From Neonectria sp. B-13 (lineage: Eukaryota; Ascomycota; Sordariomycetes; Hypocreales; Nectriaceae), in NCBI GenBank assembly GCA_002682825.1, contig NOKP01000007.1, positions 1,178,001 through 1,242,000 on the forward strand: a stretch of 64,000 nt of DNA, given 5' to 3'. Both the position numbers and the translations under genes were made by a program. Shown here one piece after another: positions 30,392-42,691 of the stretch. The notes under the pieces were generated by a model. The model was not told where the DNA came from. It made no database searches and saw only the letters and a list, made by a program, of their open reading frames with translations. Within the stretch, counting starts at the first letter, position 1. Every line of letters starts with the position of its first letter.

Positions 30392-31510
30392 GCTGTCCGT
30401 TCTGTCTGATGAAGCTACGACACGTTTGATATCCAATCAAGATTTGGGCTGGTAGAGCAAGGGCAGGGCAGGTGCATGACAATTTTAGGACCATTCCCTT
30501 ATTAGGCATTTGAACAACAATCTTTTTCTCTTTTTCGCTCATACTGTTGATGCTCGTGCAAACAGCGTCTTGGCGAGGAGGTCTTGGCAACCACCGCCCT
30601 CAGATGGGTTTCGTTTACAACAGAGTGTAGAGCTTGGCAGTAGGTGCATTGGACGTTGTCCGAAGCCTCGCGCGGCTTGGCCCTCACGCCATTTGATGTG
30701 ATGCTGTCCTCCCTCCCCGGTCGTCATCTTGGCGTCCGCCGGCTTTCGCTTATCGGCACGGAGCCAAGACGTCTGGCGCTCCACTTTCGTCTGACCCCGG
30801 CGGCGTTGCGGCGTCTCGTTGACCGTGGCTCTGGACGGGGACGGTCCCATGTTGCTTGGCGTTTGTCCTCTTGCTGTTCGAAACCCCCGATTTTCTTCTT
30901 GCACAGCCTCGATTTGTGGTTCTGGCTTGGCTGCAGATGCTGGTTTCTGCTTGTTCACTCACAATGCCTCCACTGTGGGTGGATGTACGAATATACTACT
31001 CATCCTTTTCACAGACGAACTTCCATATACACACGTATCAATGTTCACAAGAATGTACCTATCTCGTCTAGACCTGCTTCGTACCAAGGGCGGCAACCCA
31101 AACGCTGTCCCGTGGATCCCTTATTGAGGCTGTGTTCAAACCGCCCGCATAGACTACATATAAACACGCACATGCGTTGTGCATATTCCGCCGCCCGCAC
31201 GTCTCATCCAGCCGTCTGACTAAACCCGGAACTCAGTGCCGAGAAGACACAGGGGGGGAGACAGAACCAAGATATGAAGTCTCAATAAGCGTTTTATTAA
31301 GCTCTACGATGGGTGCGAAATAAGCATTCTTCGCTTGGAAGCTTGTTCTTGGAGTCAATCGTCTGGACTCGGGTGCTGGGTGCCGAGGCGTAGGAGATGG
31401 GACGGGGGTTGGCTTGAGAGAGGAACAGAATGTCGAGCTTGGCGTGCAGGGTGCCAAGGGCGTTGAGGATGCCAAGGGCGTTAAGTCGAGGCGTCATGTC
31501 AGCAGCGTGA
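30392..31510. other. intergenic
   Basis: About 1.1 kb downstream of the WW gene. Only overlapping, non-conserved ORFs are present on both strands. Confidence 0.4.
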
Positions 31511-31956
31511 TCAAGAGGTTTTCCCCCTAGAGGCGGGTTCACGAATAGAGGATACGTTGATTGCCCTCGTCTTTCGGGGAAGGGTCCCGACTTCGTTCAT
31601 CCATTGTTCTTGCTTAGGAATTCGCAGTAGGCTATCATCTCTGTTCTGCAAACTCTCCAGTCTGTGCCAAATGTCTATGCCAACGGTCTTCGTCGTCTCC
31701 TTTTCTGGGTGCCAGCACAACGCCGACGTTGGGTAAAATCTCGCTCTCATAGGAAACCGTCCAGGTATCATCCAAACTCAACCATACCATCGCCCCAAGC
31801 TCTCTCGGTGTCATAACGTTTGTCCAAAACTTCCCATCCTCCCTCTCAAAGACCAAAGAACTATGAAAAAACTGACGCGTAATCAGGGCTCTTCGCCTGC
31901 TCCACTGTCGTCCAGTGGGTGGGTATCCGTCGCTCCTCCTCGTCTACGTCCTTCAT
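31511..31956 (-). pseudogene. unidentified open frames, possibly a decayed gene
   Basis: A start MKDVDEEERRIPTHWTTVEQ (ATG at 31956) leads into AKSPDYA and stops. With a one-base shift the reading continues as QFFHSSLVFEREDGKFWTNV, TPRELGAMVWLSLDD and ESEILPNVGVVLAPR, which looks like real protein, then may shift again near 31680 to LLRIPKQEQWMNEVGTLP. I do not recognise the family. Amino-acid composition and continuity across shifts suggest a relic, but this is weak. Confidence 0.3.
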
Positions 31957-31980
31957 ACACCACGCTCATCGCGCGGCGCA

Positions 31981-32648
31981 TCACTTCCCTTCGTTGTTCT
32001 TCTCATCCATGCAGATGCACAGGGCGGCCATGAGGGCCATGTCCATGTTGGGAGCGACGGTCAAGGCGTACGTCTGTTGGCCGAAGAGCAGATCGCGGCC
32101 GCTGAGGACCTTGCGGTCGATGCGAGCAACAAGGGCGTTGCTGGCCTGGTCGTGGATCTCGGCCGAGTAATCGACCCAGTTGCCCTTCATGGTGAGGATC
32201 TCGGCCGTGCCGTTGGATGAAGTGAAGGTGGCGGTGGCCTTGGATCCAAGCACTGCGGGGCAAATGCCGGGTTAGAACTGGGGTGACCCGAGCAACGAGA
32301 TTGAGATCAAGGGAGGAACTCACGCTTGAAGCCACTCTTGACCTCCATTATCTTCTGGCCCTGGGGCGACTCGACGGCAAAGGTGGTGTGGATGTGCAGG
32401 TGCTCCTTGACGATGTCGAAGAGGTGGTTGCCGGCCATGTCGAAGAGCGACTTGCGGCCCGAGATGGACATGACCTTGCCCTGGACGCGCAGGACGGGCG
32501 TGCCATTGGCCAGCTTGATCTCGAAGCTGTCGCCGGTGAGCGAGAGGACCTTTTCACGCAGGATGAGCGTCTCGGACTGGCGCGCGATGAGGTTCTCGAA
32601 GACGCCCATCTGGCGCGGGGCGGGGGGGAGCTGGAAGGCGGCAGCCAT
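31981..32648 (-). CDS. LURP-one-related (LOR/DUF567, tubby-like fold) protein
   Basis: Two exons, 32648-32324 and 32252-31981 (71-bp intron), give 198 aa, the usual length of the family. N-terminal FENLIARQSETLILREKVLS, then SFEIKLANGTPVLRVQGKVM, the core pattern SGRKSLFDMAGNHLFDI and, in exon 2, AEILTMKGNWVDYSAEI and LTVAPNMDMALMAALCICMD, the long C-terminal helix that fills the tubby-like barrel. LOR proteins are related to phospholipid scramblases. Fungal members have no established function. The protein is probably cytosolic. Confidence 0.9.
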
Positions 32649-34457
32649 TGTGGAAAGACGGAGAGGAATGAACGGGAATGTGAGGTTTGGTGGGAGAGAG
32701 TGTGTTGGTGTGAGAGGGAAGTGGATGAAGGAATGGCACAGGTACGCCGGGATTGACTTGGGCGGCTACTATGGCCCTTTAAAAGGATGACCCTTTAAAA
32801 GGCTGCCGCAACGCAAACGAGACATCCTCCCCTCCCGTCCGCAGTCACATGGAAGGCACCGCCGCCGGGCTGAAAGAGCTGAAGTAGCTCAGAGACCAGG
32901 GCGGCCACCGGACCCCGCCACCGATGGGCCGTGACAATAGGGCTGATGCCACCGGATACGCACCAACATCGCCCTAGAGCCCGTCGCCAGAGCGTCATTG
33001 GTGAGTTGAGGCGCTGTGGCCAGCCCAACAGCGATTAGGCTCGCGACTACCCACCGGCGGAGCTGTGGCGCGGAGCTGAGAGCCCTCAGGGAGCCTCAGT
33101 CTCCTCACAAGGCTGACTCTTTGTGCGCGCTCTGCCGCAGCGTTGTGTGTCCGGCAGTGAGGCCTCCATTCTGCGGTTTGCTTTCCCGAGGTGGGGAAGG
33201 ATTCCTCACTTCTGACTTGTAGTCTATCCGGTTCCATCAGCACCAAATACCAAAGGTCCAATGGCGAAAGACGACCGGGGATTTCCCGTTCCAAAGTCCT
33301 AGTCTACCATTTCAGGAGGTTGGAATTTGACCAGCCAGCACCAAACAACAGCTCCCGTCCTGATTGATTCGAAACCCTGATGGACACTGCCAGCGCCTTC
33401 ATCCTCCCCCGCTACCATTCGCCAATCCACCCTGTCGGGTGGTGTCCCCTGCCACAACATCTCTCCTAGGCTTGGTCCAAAATAGCTCCGCCCTGTTGAG
33501 TGGAGACTCTCCCGACGAAGCACTGGCCGTGTGTTCTTTGAGCCTGGAAGGTAATAGGTGAGCGAACGGAGGGCGTCGAGCTACGCGTTGAAGGAAGTCA
33601 CCACCCATCGACGGGCTAGAACGTAAGCGACTCCAGTCCTGATAAGCGTTGCGTTGACCGAGCTGCTATCTCCTGCGTCTTTGCACGCCTGTGGTACGTC
33701 GAAGTGAACTGACAGCTCCGATAAGTGCAACCTCACCACCTAAAGAGATGTGACCAGTCCCATGTTTCTGTTGGATGCAGGAAGTACAGCTCCCCGTTAT
33801 TCGTGAGTGGTCGTAATCATGCTCCCATCAGCCATGGTTCCCAACGGCGGCGCATCACCTTGAGTGTGGCGTCAAGCCAATATTCTTAAATCACTTGGCG
33901 CATCAGGTTCAACCAGCATAGATACTTAGGGTGCTAGGCTACTTGTTGGATGGGGCCCTTATTAGTGTCCACGGGTTCGCACTCTTCAAATTCCGTGTCG
34001 TGTCGTCTTTGAACCATTGCCATGACTGCAGAGTGCAATACAGTTCATTTAGGCGCACGCATGGCTTCCAGCTCGGGCCCGGAGACTGCCCAACCTGAGG
34101 GTCAATGGATGTCTCACTTCTGGTTTGTTTCACGTGTTATTCAAACACACGAGGCCAATCGATTGGACCACGCACCGTCAGTCACAAATTCAGCAACGGG
34201 TCCATGCCAATGGCGCATTTCGGCACCCAAACTTCTCAGTACCTTCAATCTTCAAGTGTCCCTCTAGTCATTTATTCAACTGACATGGGGAAAGACTCTA
34301 GAACGGGATATTTAATGGCAGTAAACAAAATCAATGGCAATATCCTTAAAAGTCTATCCTTGGTCTATCGGTGAATACAAGAAACAGATCCCGGGAACGA
34401 AATAACAGTCAAGACACATTGTAAATGGGTCTTATTAACCATAATCCATTCTGGCTC
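32649..34457. other. intergenic, no gene seen
   Basis: About 1.8 kb. The LOR promoter should lie at the left end and the GH17 terminator at the right end. Short ORFs on both strands show no domain. Confidence 0.4.
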
Positions 34458-35840
34458 TTACAGAGCAAAGGCAGCAACAAGAGCAATCACGCCAGCGGCG
34501 GAGAACATCTTGAGGGTGGAGGCACCAGAAACAATGGTGCTGGGGGTAGACGAGGCAGCGGTGGTCTCGGTGCTGGAGCCAGAGTCGGAGCCGGAACCTG
34601 AACCGGAACCAGTCTCAGAAGAGTCATCACCAGAGTCAGAGCCGGAGCCAGAGCCGGAGCCTGAAGATCCAGTGGCGGTGGCGGAGGCATCCTCGGTCTC
34701 AGTGGCAGTCGACTTGGAACCAGTAGGCTTGGAGACCTTGGTGTCGGTCTCAGTCTCAGTCTCAGTCGAGTCAGAGGAATCGGTCGACTCGGAGTCGGAA
34801 GACTTGGTCTTGGTGGAGTCGGAAGTCTCAGTCTCCTTGGAGCTGTCGCTGGTCTTGGTCTTGGTGTGGCTGGCCGACTTGGTGGTGGACGACTTCTTCT
34901 CGGGGCAAGACAGGTCAAAGCGGGGGGTGGTGGACAAGTTGTCGGTGATGGCAAACTTCATGGAGTTGTCAGGGTTGGAGTCACGGAGGTTGTACCAGAA
35001 GGTAGGGGTCTGGCCGAAGAGACGGTCGCAGCCAACGTCCTGCCAGTACTGCTGGGCGTTCTTGACGCTGGGGTGAGCCTCATCCCAGTCCTCACCAGAG
35101 TAGGGCCATCCGGTCTCGGTAACCCAGACGGGCTTGCCCTTGACAGCGGCGATGGTGGCCTCGTAGGCCTTGTCGAAGAGAGCACCAGCGTTGTCGATGG
35201 TGTTGCCCTTGTCGTTCTCGTAGTAAGGGTACTCATCAACACCGACGAAGTCAACGGCGTCGATGACAGCCGAGTTGGTGGAGTTGGGCCAGACATCCCA
35301 GGTGTCGACGTGACCGACGGGGATGTCGGAGATGGCGGTGCCGGCGAAGGCCTTCTTGAAGTCCTTGATGAAGCTAACAAGGACCTCGGGGTCGGCACCA
35401 ACACCGGACTTGTTCTTAACGCCAGTCTTGGAGTTGCGGTACAGGTCCTCGCTACCGATGGAGACACCAATGACGAGATCGGTGAAGTCAGTGCCGAACT
35501 TGGAGATGGCAGCCTTCAGGGCAGTGATCTCCTTGTCGATGTTGTCGGTTCCGGAGGCCCAGACACCAAGCAGGAGCGAAGTCTCGGTCTCGATGGCGGC
35601 CTCGAAAGCCTCGATGGGGTCGGTCTCGGAGTAGGCCTGGATGTTGGTGTACAGTCGGACGGCATTGAAGTCGCCAGGGGCACCCTTAAGGTTCTGGGCA
35701 GTCTCGAACTCGGCCTTGAAGTCGGACTTGAACTTGGCAGATCGGTCGGCCAGGGTGGCACCGGAGTTGAAACCGAGGTAGTTCTTGGCCGAGACGCCCA
35801 CGGCGAGGGCGCTGGCAGCGATGGTAGCGGAAACACGCAT
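34458..35840 (-). CDS. GPI-anchored GH17 endo-1,3-beta-glucanase (EglC/Scw-like)
   Basis: Cell-wall beta-1,3-glucan-remodelling enzyme, secreted and anchored. Intronless, 460 aa. Signal peptide MRVSATIAASALAVGVSA, cleaved before KNYLGFNSG. The GH17 barrel covers about residues 19-315. The proposed acid/base is Glu131 in GVSIGSEDLYRN and the nucleophile Glu242 in WVTETGWPYSGED; VDFVGVDEYPYYEN is a further family block. After SCPEKKSSTTK comes a Ser/Thr/Glu- and SGSGSG-rich stalk, then a hydrophobic tail (KMFSAAGVIALVAAFAL) typical of GPI signals. Strong codon bias (C-ending codons) creates long false ORFs on the opposite strand and suggests high expression. Confidence 0.95.
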   Translation of the reverse strand: MRVSATIAASALAVGVSAKNYLGFNSGATLADRSAKFKSDFKAEFETAQNLKGAPGDFNAVRLYTNIQAYSETDPIEAFEAAIETETSLLLGVWASGTDNIDKEITALKAAISKFGTDFTDLVIGVSIGSEDLYRNSKTGVKNKSGVGADPEVLVSFIKDFKKAFAGTAISDIPVGHVDTWDVWPNSTNSAVIDAVDFVGVDEYPYYENDKGNTIDNAGALFDKAYEATIAAVKGKPVWVTETGWPYSGEDWDEAHPSVKNAQQYWQDVGCDRLFGQTPTFWYNLRDSNPDNSMKFAITDNLSTTPRFDLSCPEKKSSTTKSASHTKTKTSDSSKETETSDSTKTKSSDSESTDSSDSTETETETDTKVSKPTGSKSTATETEDASATATGSSGSGSGSGSDSGDDSSETGSGSGSGSDSGSSTETTAASSTPSTIVSGASTLKMFSAAGVIALVAAFAL

Positions 35841-37545
35841 GGTGGCTACTGTGAATCGAAATCGGCCGAGATATCGATGTTTGTTTTGTAGCGTTACACA
35901 CGGGAAAGCTCACGTTACACGGAGTCGATCAAGAATTAAAGAACGTGATGCTGTAGCAAAGAGGACAGAACAAATAGCCCGTGGGCAAAGAGAAAGACGG
36001 TGAAAAAAAGAATGTCGGTTCCCAAATAAGCAATGGGAAGGAAAGATGTCGAATGATCAGAGCGAGAGTGAAGAGGAGACCGAATGATATGGAACGGGGT
36101 AAAATTAGGGGGACCAGACCCGCTCGGGTCGTGACACGTCACGTGCATGCATAACAATCAGTGGCGATCGGGCGGATTGGGCGGGTTGGGCTCTTGGCAG
36201 GGGAAGTCGCTGGCAAAAGTGGATCTTGAATGCTACTGGAATGATTGGGATTGGCGCTTGCCCCAGTCCCAGAATAGTAAAACAGGGGTAGGAGCCAATA
36301 GCGGAGACGACTCTCCCCAGTCTCCCCTGCCTCGTATTTAGCACTCCACTAAGCCTAATCTAGACTCTAATTTGCCTGATCGCCGATAAACAATCAATCA
36401 CGGTGTCGTCTGACGCCCTGGAATTATGTCGCCTTGCGAGAAAGTCGTCTTTGTTTTCGGCACAACGCGGCCCACCCTTGCCGGCCGTCTTGGCTTCCAA
36501 GCTTCTCCTTTTCGAATCAGTGTCCTTTGACTTTGGGACTATAATTACTTCGTACTACGGCCTTCTCCCCAGCTTGTATCCACCGCCATGCCTGCTGGCG
36601 GCTCCATCGTCATTCAATTCCAAGGCCAGAACAGCCAGCCAGCTGTCGACGTCATGCAAGCATCAGTTTCAAGCAAGGAATCAACGCGCCATCCGAGATC
36701 ACGAAAAATCCCACGTCAACATCCACTGACGCAGGAGAGATTACCTTCGTACCCAGGTTCCAGGTTCCTTCGGGCATCTCCTGTCGGCTGTGGGGGGGCC
36801 TCCACTCAAACTGCGACGACGAACCCTCGAAACATTCATCCTGTTGGCCGGGCCGGACGCCAACAAACAACAAAAACACGGCCCATCTCCCTGATTCTTG
36901 CATCCCCAACGTTGACAGTCCTCATTCGTTGTATGGTGCAATCCACCTCATCATAGCCTTATTGAAACCATGGGTGTCAATGCAGGTCCTGCGCTTTGAC
37001 TTCGTAGTCAGCAGCCGGGGTGTCCTTGCGTCAGATACGAGCGCGAGGTAGGGAGGGCATGCTCCATGTGGGTTTCGTCCTCGCCCTTGACATGTGGAGA
37101 TAAGGTCCTGCTGGCGCAATATTTCTTTGTTGAATGGTTGTCTGTCCAAGCAATTAGCAAAGCACGGCGCATTGCGTCTTCATCGAAGGCTCGGTCTTCA
37201 ATTCTCGGTCAATCTTGCCGTGCAAGGGATTTTTGGCCGTTGAATTGGTGATCAAAGTCTGCGACTGAGCATCGTTTACTCCTGTGACCCCTGGAACTAA
37301 ACCGGCGCCGTCCGTTGCGGTGGCTTGCCCTACCCGGTCCCAGCTTGAGACTGTTATCCAGCTTTCAACATCCGGGTTACCTGTTTGGATCAAGTCCTAG
37401 CTGACACGACTCGGGGAATTATGCATACCATAAATCGGTCTGTGAAGCGTAGTCACCATGGGAGAGGAAGCAATCGCATTTCACAAATAGTATCCTTCTT
37501 GATTTGTCTGCATACTCCCTCATAACCACACGATATGGCACGAAC
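35841..37545. other. intergenic, no gene seen
   Basis: About 1.7 kb. The left part is the likely promoter and leader of the GH17 gene. The remainder has only short unsupported ORFs. Confidence 0.4.
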
Positions 37546-39368
37546 TCACTTCTCCTCCGTGACCCTATCCTCATCTGCAGCATAGATATCCCCCTCATTA
37601 ATCACGTACTTGGCTGAGTCCCGCGCGGATACGTTATTTTGGAACTGTTTGGGTCTAGGTTAGCAACGACACCACAACTCAAAACTTTGCCAGTGCAACA
37701 TACCATGTAGTCCAACTCTCCAAAAGTTCGGTCCTTGGTCTCAAACATGCGGAAGTAGCCCCAAATAAAGGTCAAGGTAGCCAAACCGGCCCAGAAGAAT
37801 GCCTGCATTCAAACGTCAGTACGAGGGCCTCGGCGGGGTTTAACTTCTCGGTTCAACTTACAGTCTTGCCCTTGGCATTCCAGGCGCCAGGAGAGAGGAG
37901 CTTGGGCTGAAGAAGTCCACCGCAAATGATGTTTCCGAAATAGTAGAAGCTACGTGCTAGCACGACAGTCTGCGTTCGAAGTCGTGTTGAACCGATCTCG
38001 GCAACAACGGTGTAAATGATGGGCCCAACAGACATGGAATACGCGCCCAGCCAGACAACGCAGAGTAAAGACTGCGCCCAGCGGAGGGCGCTTGTCTGAT
38101 GCGGCAGGGCCAGGAAGCCGATGGTCCACAGGATTAGAACAAGAGTGCCGAAGCCGGTCAGCCAGATGGTGCGGCGACCGAATTTATAAATGTAGAACCA
38201 GGAGATGATGACTCCCAGGAAGGCAATGCCGGTACCGCCCAGAGAGATGGCGTAGGAGGCGCTCGCACTGATGCCGGTCTGTTGGAAGAAGAAGGATCCG
38301 CTGTAGCAGAGAGCGCCGCCGTTGGTGATCTGGGACATGAATCCCATGCAGGCAATCTCAGTTCGGCGGCGGTTGGTGCCGCGGAAGGCATCCAGGTACG
38401 TCACACCCTCGCGCTCCTGAATCTCGAGCTTGTTGGTATGCACCATCATGGCAATCGTTCCGTCGAAGTCGACCTCGTGCTCCGGCTCCGACAGGCGCTG
38501 GAGGGACTTCTTGGCGGCGTCGAGCTGGTTCGTGCGGACGAGGAACCATGGAGATTCGGGAGCAAGATAGGCTCCGATGAAGAGCGGGATGGGCCACACC
38601 CACTGGACCGCGAAGGGGACTTTGTAGCTCCACTTGGTGTCGTTCTCGACCAGGCCTTTGAGCACGCCGGCCGAGATGAATTGCCCAATGCACCAGCACA
38701 GGTTGATGTAGGCCGTGAGGTATCCTCGGATGGCCAGGGGAGTTACCTCGGCAGCGTAGGCTGGGCCAGTGGTTGCGAAGACTCCCCAGGGAATGTTGCA
38801 GAGGAACTGGCCGACCAGCATAACCTCGATCGACGGAGCGAAGAAGACGACAAAGATGAAGACGGTAAGCCAGAAAAGGCTGCCCATGAGGACCTTTCGG
38901 TGACCCCATTTCGCCGTGGCCCATCCGTTGAACATGGCTCCGATGATATTGGCCAGGGCACCGAGGCAGTTGAACTTCTGCTGCCAATCCGCCGAGATCT
39001 GGTAACCGTTTTCTTCATCGAGGTACTCGCCGTACTTTTTTCGGAAGGTTGGGTATCCGTAGAACGAGCCCAGGAGGGTAACGTCGTATCCCTCCATGAT
39101 TACCGTCGTCGAGATGACTGCAGCGCCAGGGTGTCAGTCGTGCGAGGTCGGACAGGATGCCACCGGGAAGTCACTTACGCATAGACCAAAACGCGGCGCG
39201 CTTGTATGTCTTGAAAGCTTGGAGAATGCCAATGCTGTGCTCCTGGGCCGTGGCCTCAAGGGCGCCATTGGCCAAAGCCTTGTCGTGGATGTCGACATTC
39301 TTCAGATGGTCAAGCCCTCCGTCGGAAGTCTCGATATGGATGTCGTCTCCTTGCTTTCCGATTGCCAT
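37546..39368 (-). CDS. MFS sugar transporter, alpha-glucoside (maltose) permease type
   Basis: Plasma-membrane H+/sugar symporter of the sugar-porter family. Exons 39368-39179, 39117-37862, 37802-37704 and 37644-37546 give 547 aa with a cytosolic N-tail of about 65 residues. The block MEGYDVTLLGSFYGYPTF in the first helix is typical of the alpha-glucoside subgroup. ATAKWGHRKVLMGSLF is the loop 2-3 motif, APESPWFLVR the post-helix-6 PESP motif, and YKFGRRTIWLTGFG its second-half copy. Later helices end in FRMFETKDRTFGELD, the usual PET(K)GR-like end. The start MAIGKQGDD is used since the codon further upstream is GTG. All introns are in phase. The substrate is suggested by subgroup only. Confidence 0.92.
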
Positions 39369-41791
39369 GATGAACTTAGCCTCGATTGGACCGAATTGCA
39401 CAGTTCTTGAACAGTAAGCCGGAGTGTATGGCGTTGTATCAGGAAGGGACCCTTAAGATGGGGGAAGTCAATGGGTTATAACCTCGCCACCTAACGCTTT
39501 CCTGACCAGGATCCGTCCAGCATAGTTCCCTCATAGTTCCCTCATGCCAATGACTCGATGCAGCCCGTCGGTCGATTGGTTCGCGCATGAAGCAATGCAA
39601 CGGGGACTCAGGCCCGGCACTCATGCTGAACCTGCCGCCGGGTTAGGAACGACGGGCCGTACAAGATGCTCTGAGTTCCATCACACAAAGACATTCCACT
39701 GAGTCTGATACTCACTATTGGTGGAACAACTGGGCAGGGGTGCTGACGAGGCCGGGGTGTTGGTTAGTGCCCACAGATCATGAGTGGACCGGCTATGATC
39801 GAACTTGGAGTTGACCACTCATACCTGCGAGGCCCATACCCACTTCGCAAAAGGCTTTGGGGTAAATGGATGCGGCTTGCTCACTATAGCAAGTGGGGAA
39901 TCTGGGGTATCCTGGAGAGTAGCGTTGTTCGATTCTCCGCGAGCCAACTCTGTCGGTCCAGACTCCGTTTTCTCTCAGTGCCCCCGATCATGGCCACACA
40001 GGAAACAGGGATCCACGAGTGCTTGAAGCTGCAAATCCTTGGCTTGAAGCTGCAGCTCCCGGGCTAGATGCGGGATGGCCTGGAGTTTTTCGGCAGTACT
40101 TTCCGACAGCAATCTGCACCTGAGCACTGGGCGGAATCAGGACATGAATCCACCAAAGGCGAGGTTGGGCGACTGTTGCAGCTGTCGAGAAGCTCAAGGC
40201 CGCTTCGTCTGCAGGGCTCTGTCGTATCCCGGCGCTGTTAGACGACGCTGTTAGCCAAGGCCGTGAACGTGACATACCTATGAAAGCTTCACAGCACGAA
40301 CAGCACAGAGCGGGCATCGCCTGAGGCTCTCGTGCGGGGAGGACCCGCCACCCCGCGTCTTCAGCCGACTTTTGCAGATCATGGTGCAAGACTAGTTCAA
40401 CTCACTTGACTAGAGATTGACCCAGGCCGGCGTTGATGCCAAGGCTCTCTTTCTGGGTTCTTGTTAGAGGCGCAATAACTGTGCGTATGTCTAAGCTGCA
40501 TCGGGTTTGATGCTTCTTGGGGCAAAGATGTCAATAATCATCGGGGCTGCCGAAGCATTCCGCCGCCTAATACCATCCTCATTCCGCCGCAAGAGTTCCA
40601 ATGGATTAAGAAAAACTGCAAGACCCTCATATAATTTCCCAGATCATGAGGCTTCTTTCCAGTGCTCTCACAATCCATCAACCGGGAAAGCATCACGCTC
40701 TAGGAGTCTGAAGTCTCAACACTGGACACTTACGAGAGGGGTTGACATGTCAGCAAACGCCACCCGGCTCTTGCAGAGATCGTGCTACTGACCATGCTTG
40801 CACACGGCTATTATCTCGACATTTAGCCTATTTGCGATGCCCTAAGTTCTCCGCACGCACGAGGGGAACCGAACTGTGTTCAGCGTAGCAACCGCCTCTC
40901 AGCTTCCATCCCAAGGCCCTGGAAGACCCTGGTATTGGTGGACCGGGGTTCTCATCGAACCATTTACGAGGGGGTGAGCCGAGCTTTGGTGGCGCAACTG
41001 AAGGTCAAAGGTGAAGACCCGAAAGAACGGGTGGGAGAAGTGCTCTAGCGTCTCTCAGCGTATTTTGCCTATTTCAAACAGCCGGGTGGCCTGGCCGACG
41101 GTTACGGCGCTGTCACTTTACGATCCGATGACTTTTGGTTGTCACTGTCACGAGGGAATTGAAAGGTGGCTTTGATCCACATTCTCAAGGAATGTCGCCA
41201 TGTCAGAGACAAAACTTGAGCTCACCAGAATTATTTCTCATTTCTAGAGTTCTAAGCTAGTGGGAATCTTTTCCATGGGCAAAGGTAATAGAGTGCGATA
41301 ATCTAATCATCTCGGCAGTCAATTCAATGGCTAGATACCCTAGAGACCCTCACAGATAGAAGTCGAACCTCATTGCAATCGAGTCGTCTAGCTTGCCATA
41401 GGCGCTGTTTCTCTTCCTTGTTCCGACAAGGCCGGCGAGCTCGGAGGGAAGACCTAAGGATGCCGTATTGAATCCGTTTCATGAGCCATTTCACTTCCCT
41501 CTAATCAGTTTCAGTGCTTCTGAGCCAGACTTACTCCAAATATTTTTGGATTCTTCATAGCCTTGAGATTTTGGCCTGAGCATCAAATATCAGTACTGGT
41601 ACAGCCTGGAGATCAGTTAGGTATGTAATGCAATATTCAAATCCATGTGCCATGACATGGCAAACTATTCAAAGCTCCGTATTGAGATACTATGAACTAC
41701 CCCAAAGCTGGGCCGATACCCCGTTCCATCCTGATATCTCGCCTAGAGCACCAATTTCATATTATAATTGCAGATAATCTGCCAGTAATAT
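39369..41791. other. 2.4-kb gene-free stretch
   Basis: Contains the transporter promoter at the left. Between about 39400 and 41790 I find no conserved coding pattern on either strand. The part from 41180 on is more AT-rich. Short near-duplicates (tgcttgaagctgca and ggcttgaagctgca) occur at 40018-40056. It may be degraded sequence. Confidence 0.4.
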
Positions 41792-42567
41792 TCACATCTT
41801 GAACCACTCGTGCTCCAGTACCGCCTCCACCACTATGCGGCCCCCCCAGGTTCATATCGGAACAACTTATATAACAAATCGGCCATCAGCTTTTGCTCCG
41901 TCACAAGTGTATTCAAATACATCGGGATAAGGGTACCGGTAGAGAGTAGGAGACCGTGGCAGAAATCGTTCTTGTGCAAGAAATTCAAGGCCTTGGTGTG
42001 CCATTTTCCGGAGGATAGGACCTAGGTCTTTCCCCATCCGTATCTATAAGTAAGGCGACAGGCAAGGGCCAAGAACTGGTATGCACTGGTACGTTCTGTT
42101 TGGCCCGCCTACTGAAAATAGTCTAGCAGAGTTGCGATATACTCGGCGGCGGGTATCGTTTTATCCAATCGCGCAAGAGAGAGATCTAGGAGCTTATTAG
42201 ATTTTACATATCTAGCCATGGCCTTGAGAGCGACATAGCTGGCATTCAGCGTGTCCCGGAAGAGCCATACCATGCCAAATCCGCCGTGGTCGAGCTTGTG
42301 GAGCACGCGATAACGGGAGGACGCGCCGAGGCAGTCACCAAGGTGAACAGGATGATACCCGCCATCCCGATACTCCTCAAGAGGCTCGAGGCTTTCGTTT
42401 GGTCCGTCAAGATACTTGCCTTGAGAGGTCTCCAGCGCATTGTCAGGGTCTCCGTCGTAGTTAGAAGATGCGTCATCGGGATAGCTGTCGGTAATATATA
42501 CGTCCCCCTTGTCGTGGCTGGACATAAGGAGCTGAGCTGGGCTTTTGGTGCACATGATTCTAGACAT
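41792..42567 (-). pseudogene. SRPK-type Ser/Thr protein kinase, broken
   Basis: N-terminal part is open: LEPLEEYRDGGYHPVHLGD, then the P-loop YRVLHKLDHGGFGMVWLFRD and VALKAM with the catalytic Lys, as in the large fungal SRPK-like group. After LLDYFQ a stop is hit; a one-base shift continues as VGGPNRTYQCIPVLGPCL, then in another frame ILRKMAHQ, and in a third ALNFLHKNDFCHG, the place of the CHGDL catalytic loop, where D is lost. The remainder of the kinase lobe is deleted, and the last block is LEHEWFKM followed by TGA at 41792-41794. Multiple shifts plus an internal deletion make function impossible. Confidence 0.85.
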
Positions 42568-42691
42568 TTTACTGGAGGCTGCAGCTGGAGTAAGAATAAA
42601 AGGTCAAAACAAATAACCCCAGATTTAACTTTGTATCGTTGAGGATACTCCCGTCAATACCAAAAGCTGTTTTCAAAGCACTGCACCACCC

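Noticed and set aside
32283..32790. Two long plus-strand ORFs opposite the LURP gene
   Set aside because: They span its intron and start codon and show no conserved pattern; the LURP reading is complete on the other strand.
34866..35891. 341-codon plus-strand ORF opposite the GH17 gene
   Set aside because: It is the mirror of a strongly codon-biased gene (valine/glycine-rich, no domain). The minus strand carries a full GH17 enzyme with signal peptide and GPI tail.
38282..39184. 300-codon plus-strand ORF opposite the sugar transporter
   Set aside because: Mirror of the transporter's GC-rich coding frame; charged low-complexity composition.
39988..40389. 133-codon minus-strand ORF in the long gene-free stretch
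   Set aside because: No recognisable motif; composition is consistent with chance.
41180..41790. Transposon remnant in the AT-richer part of the empty stretch
   Set aside because: No terminal repeats, target duplications or transposase/reverse-transcriptase motifs could be found in any frame.
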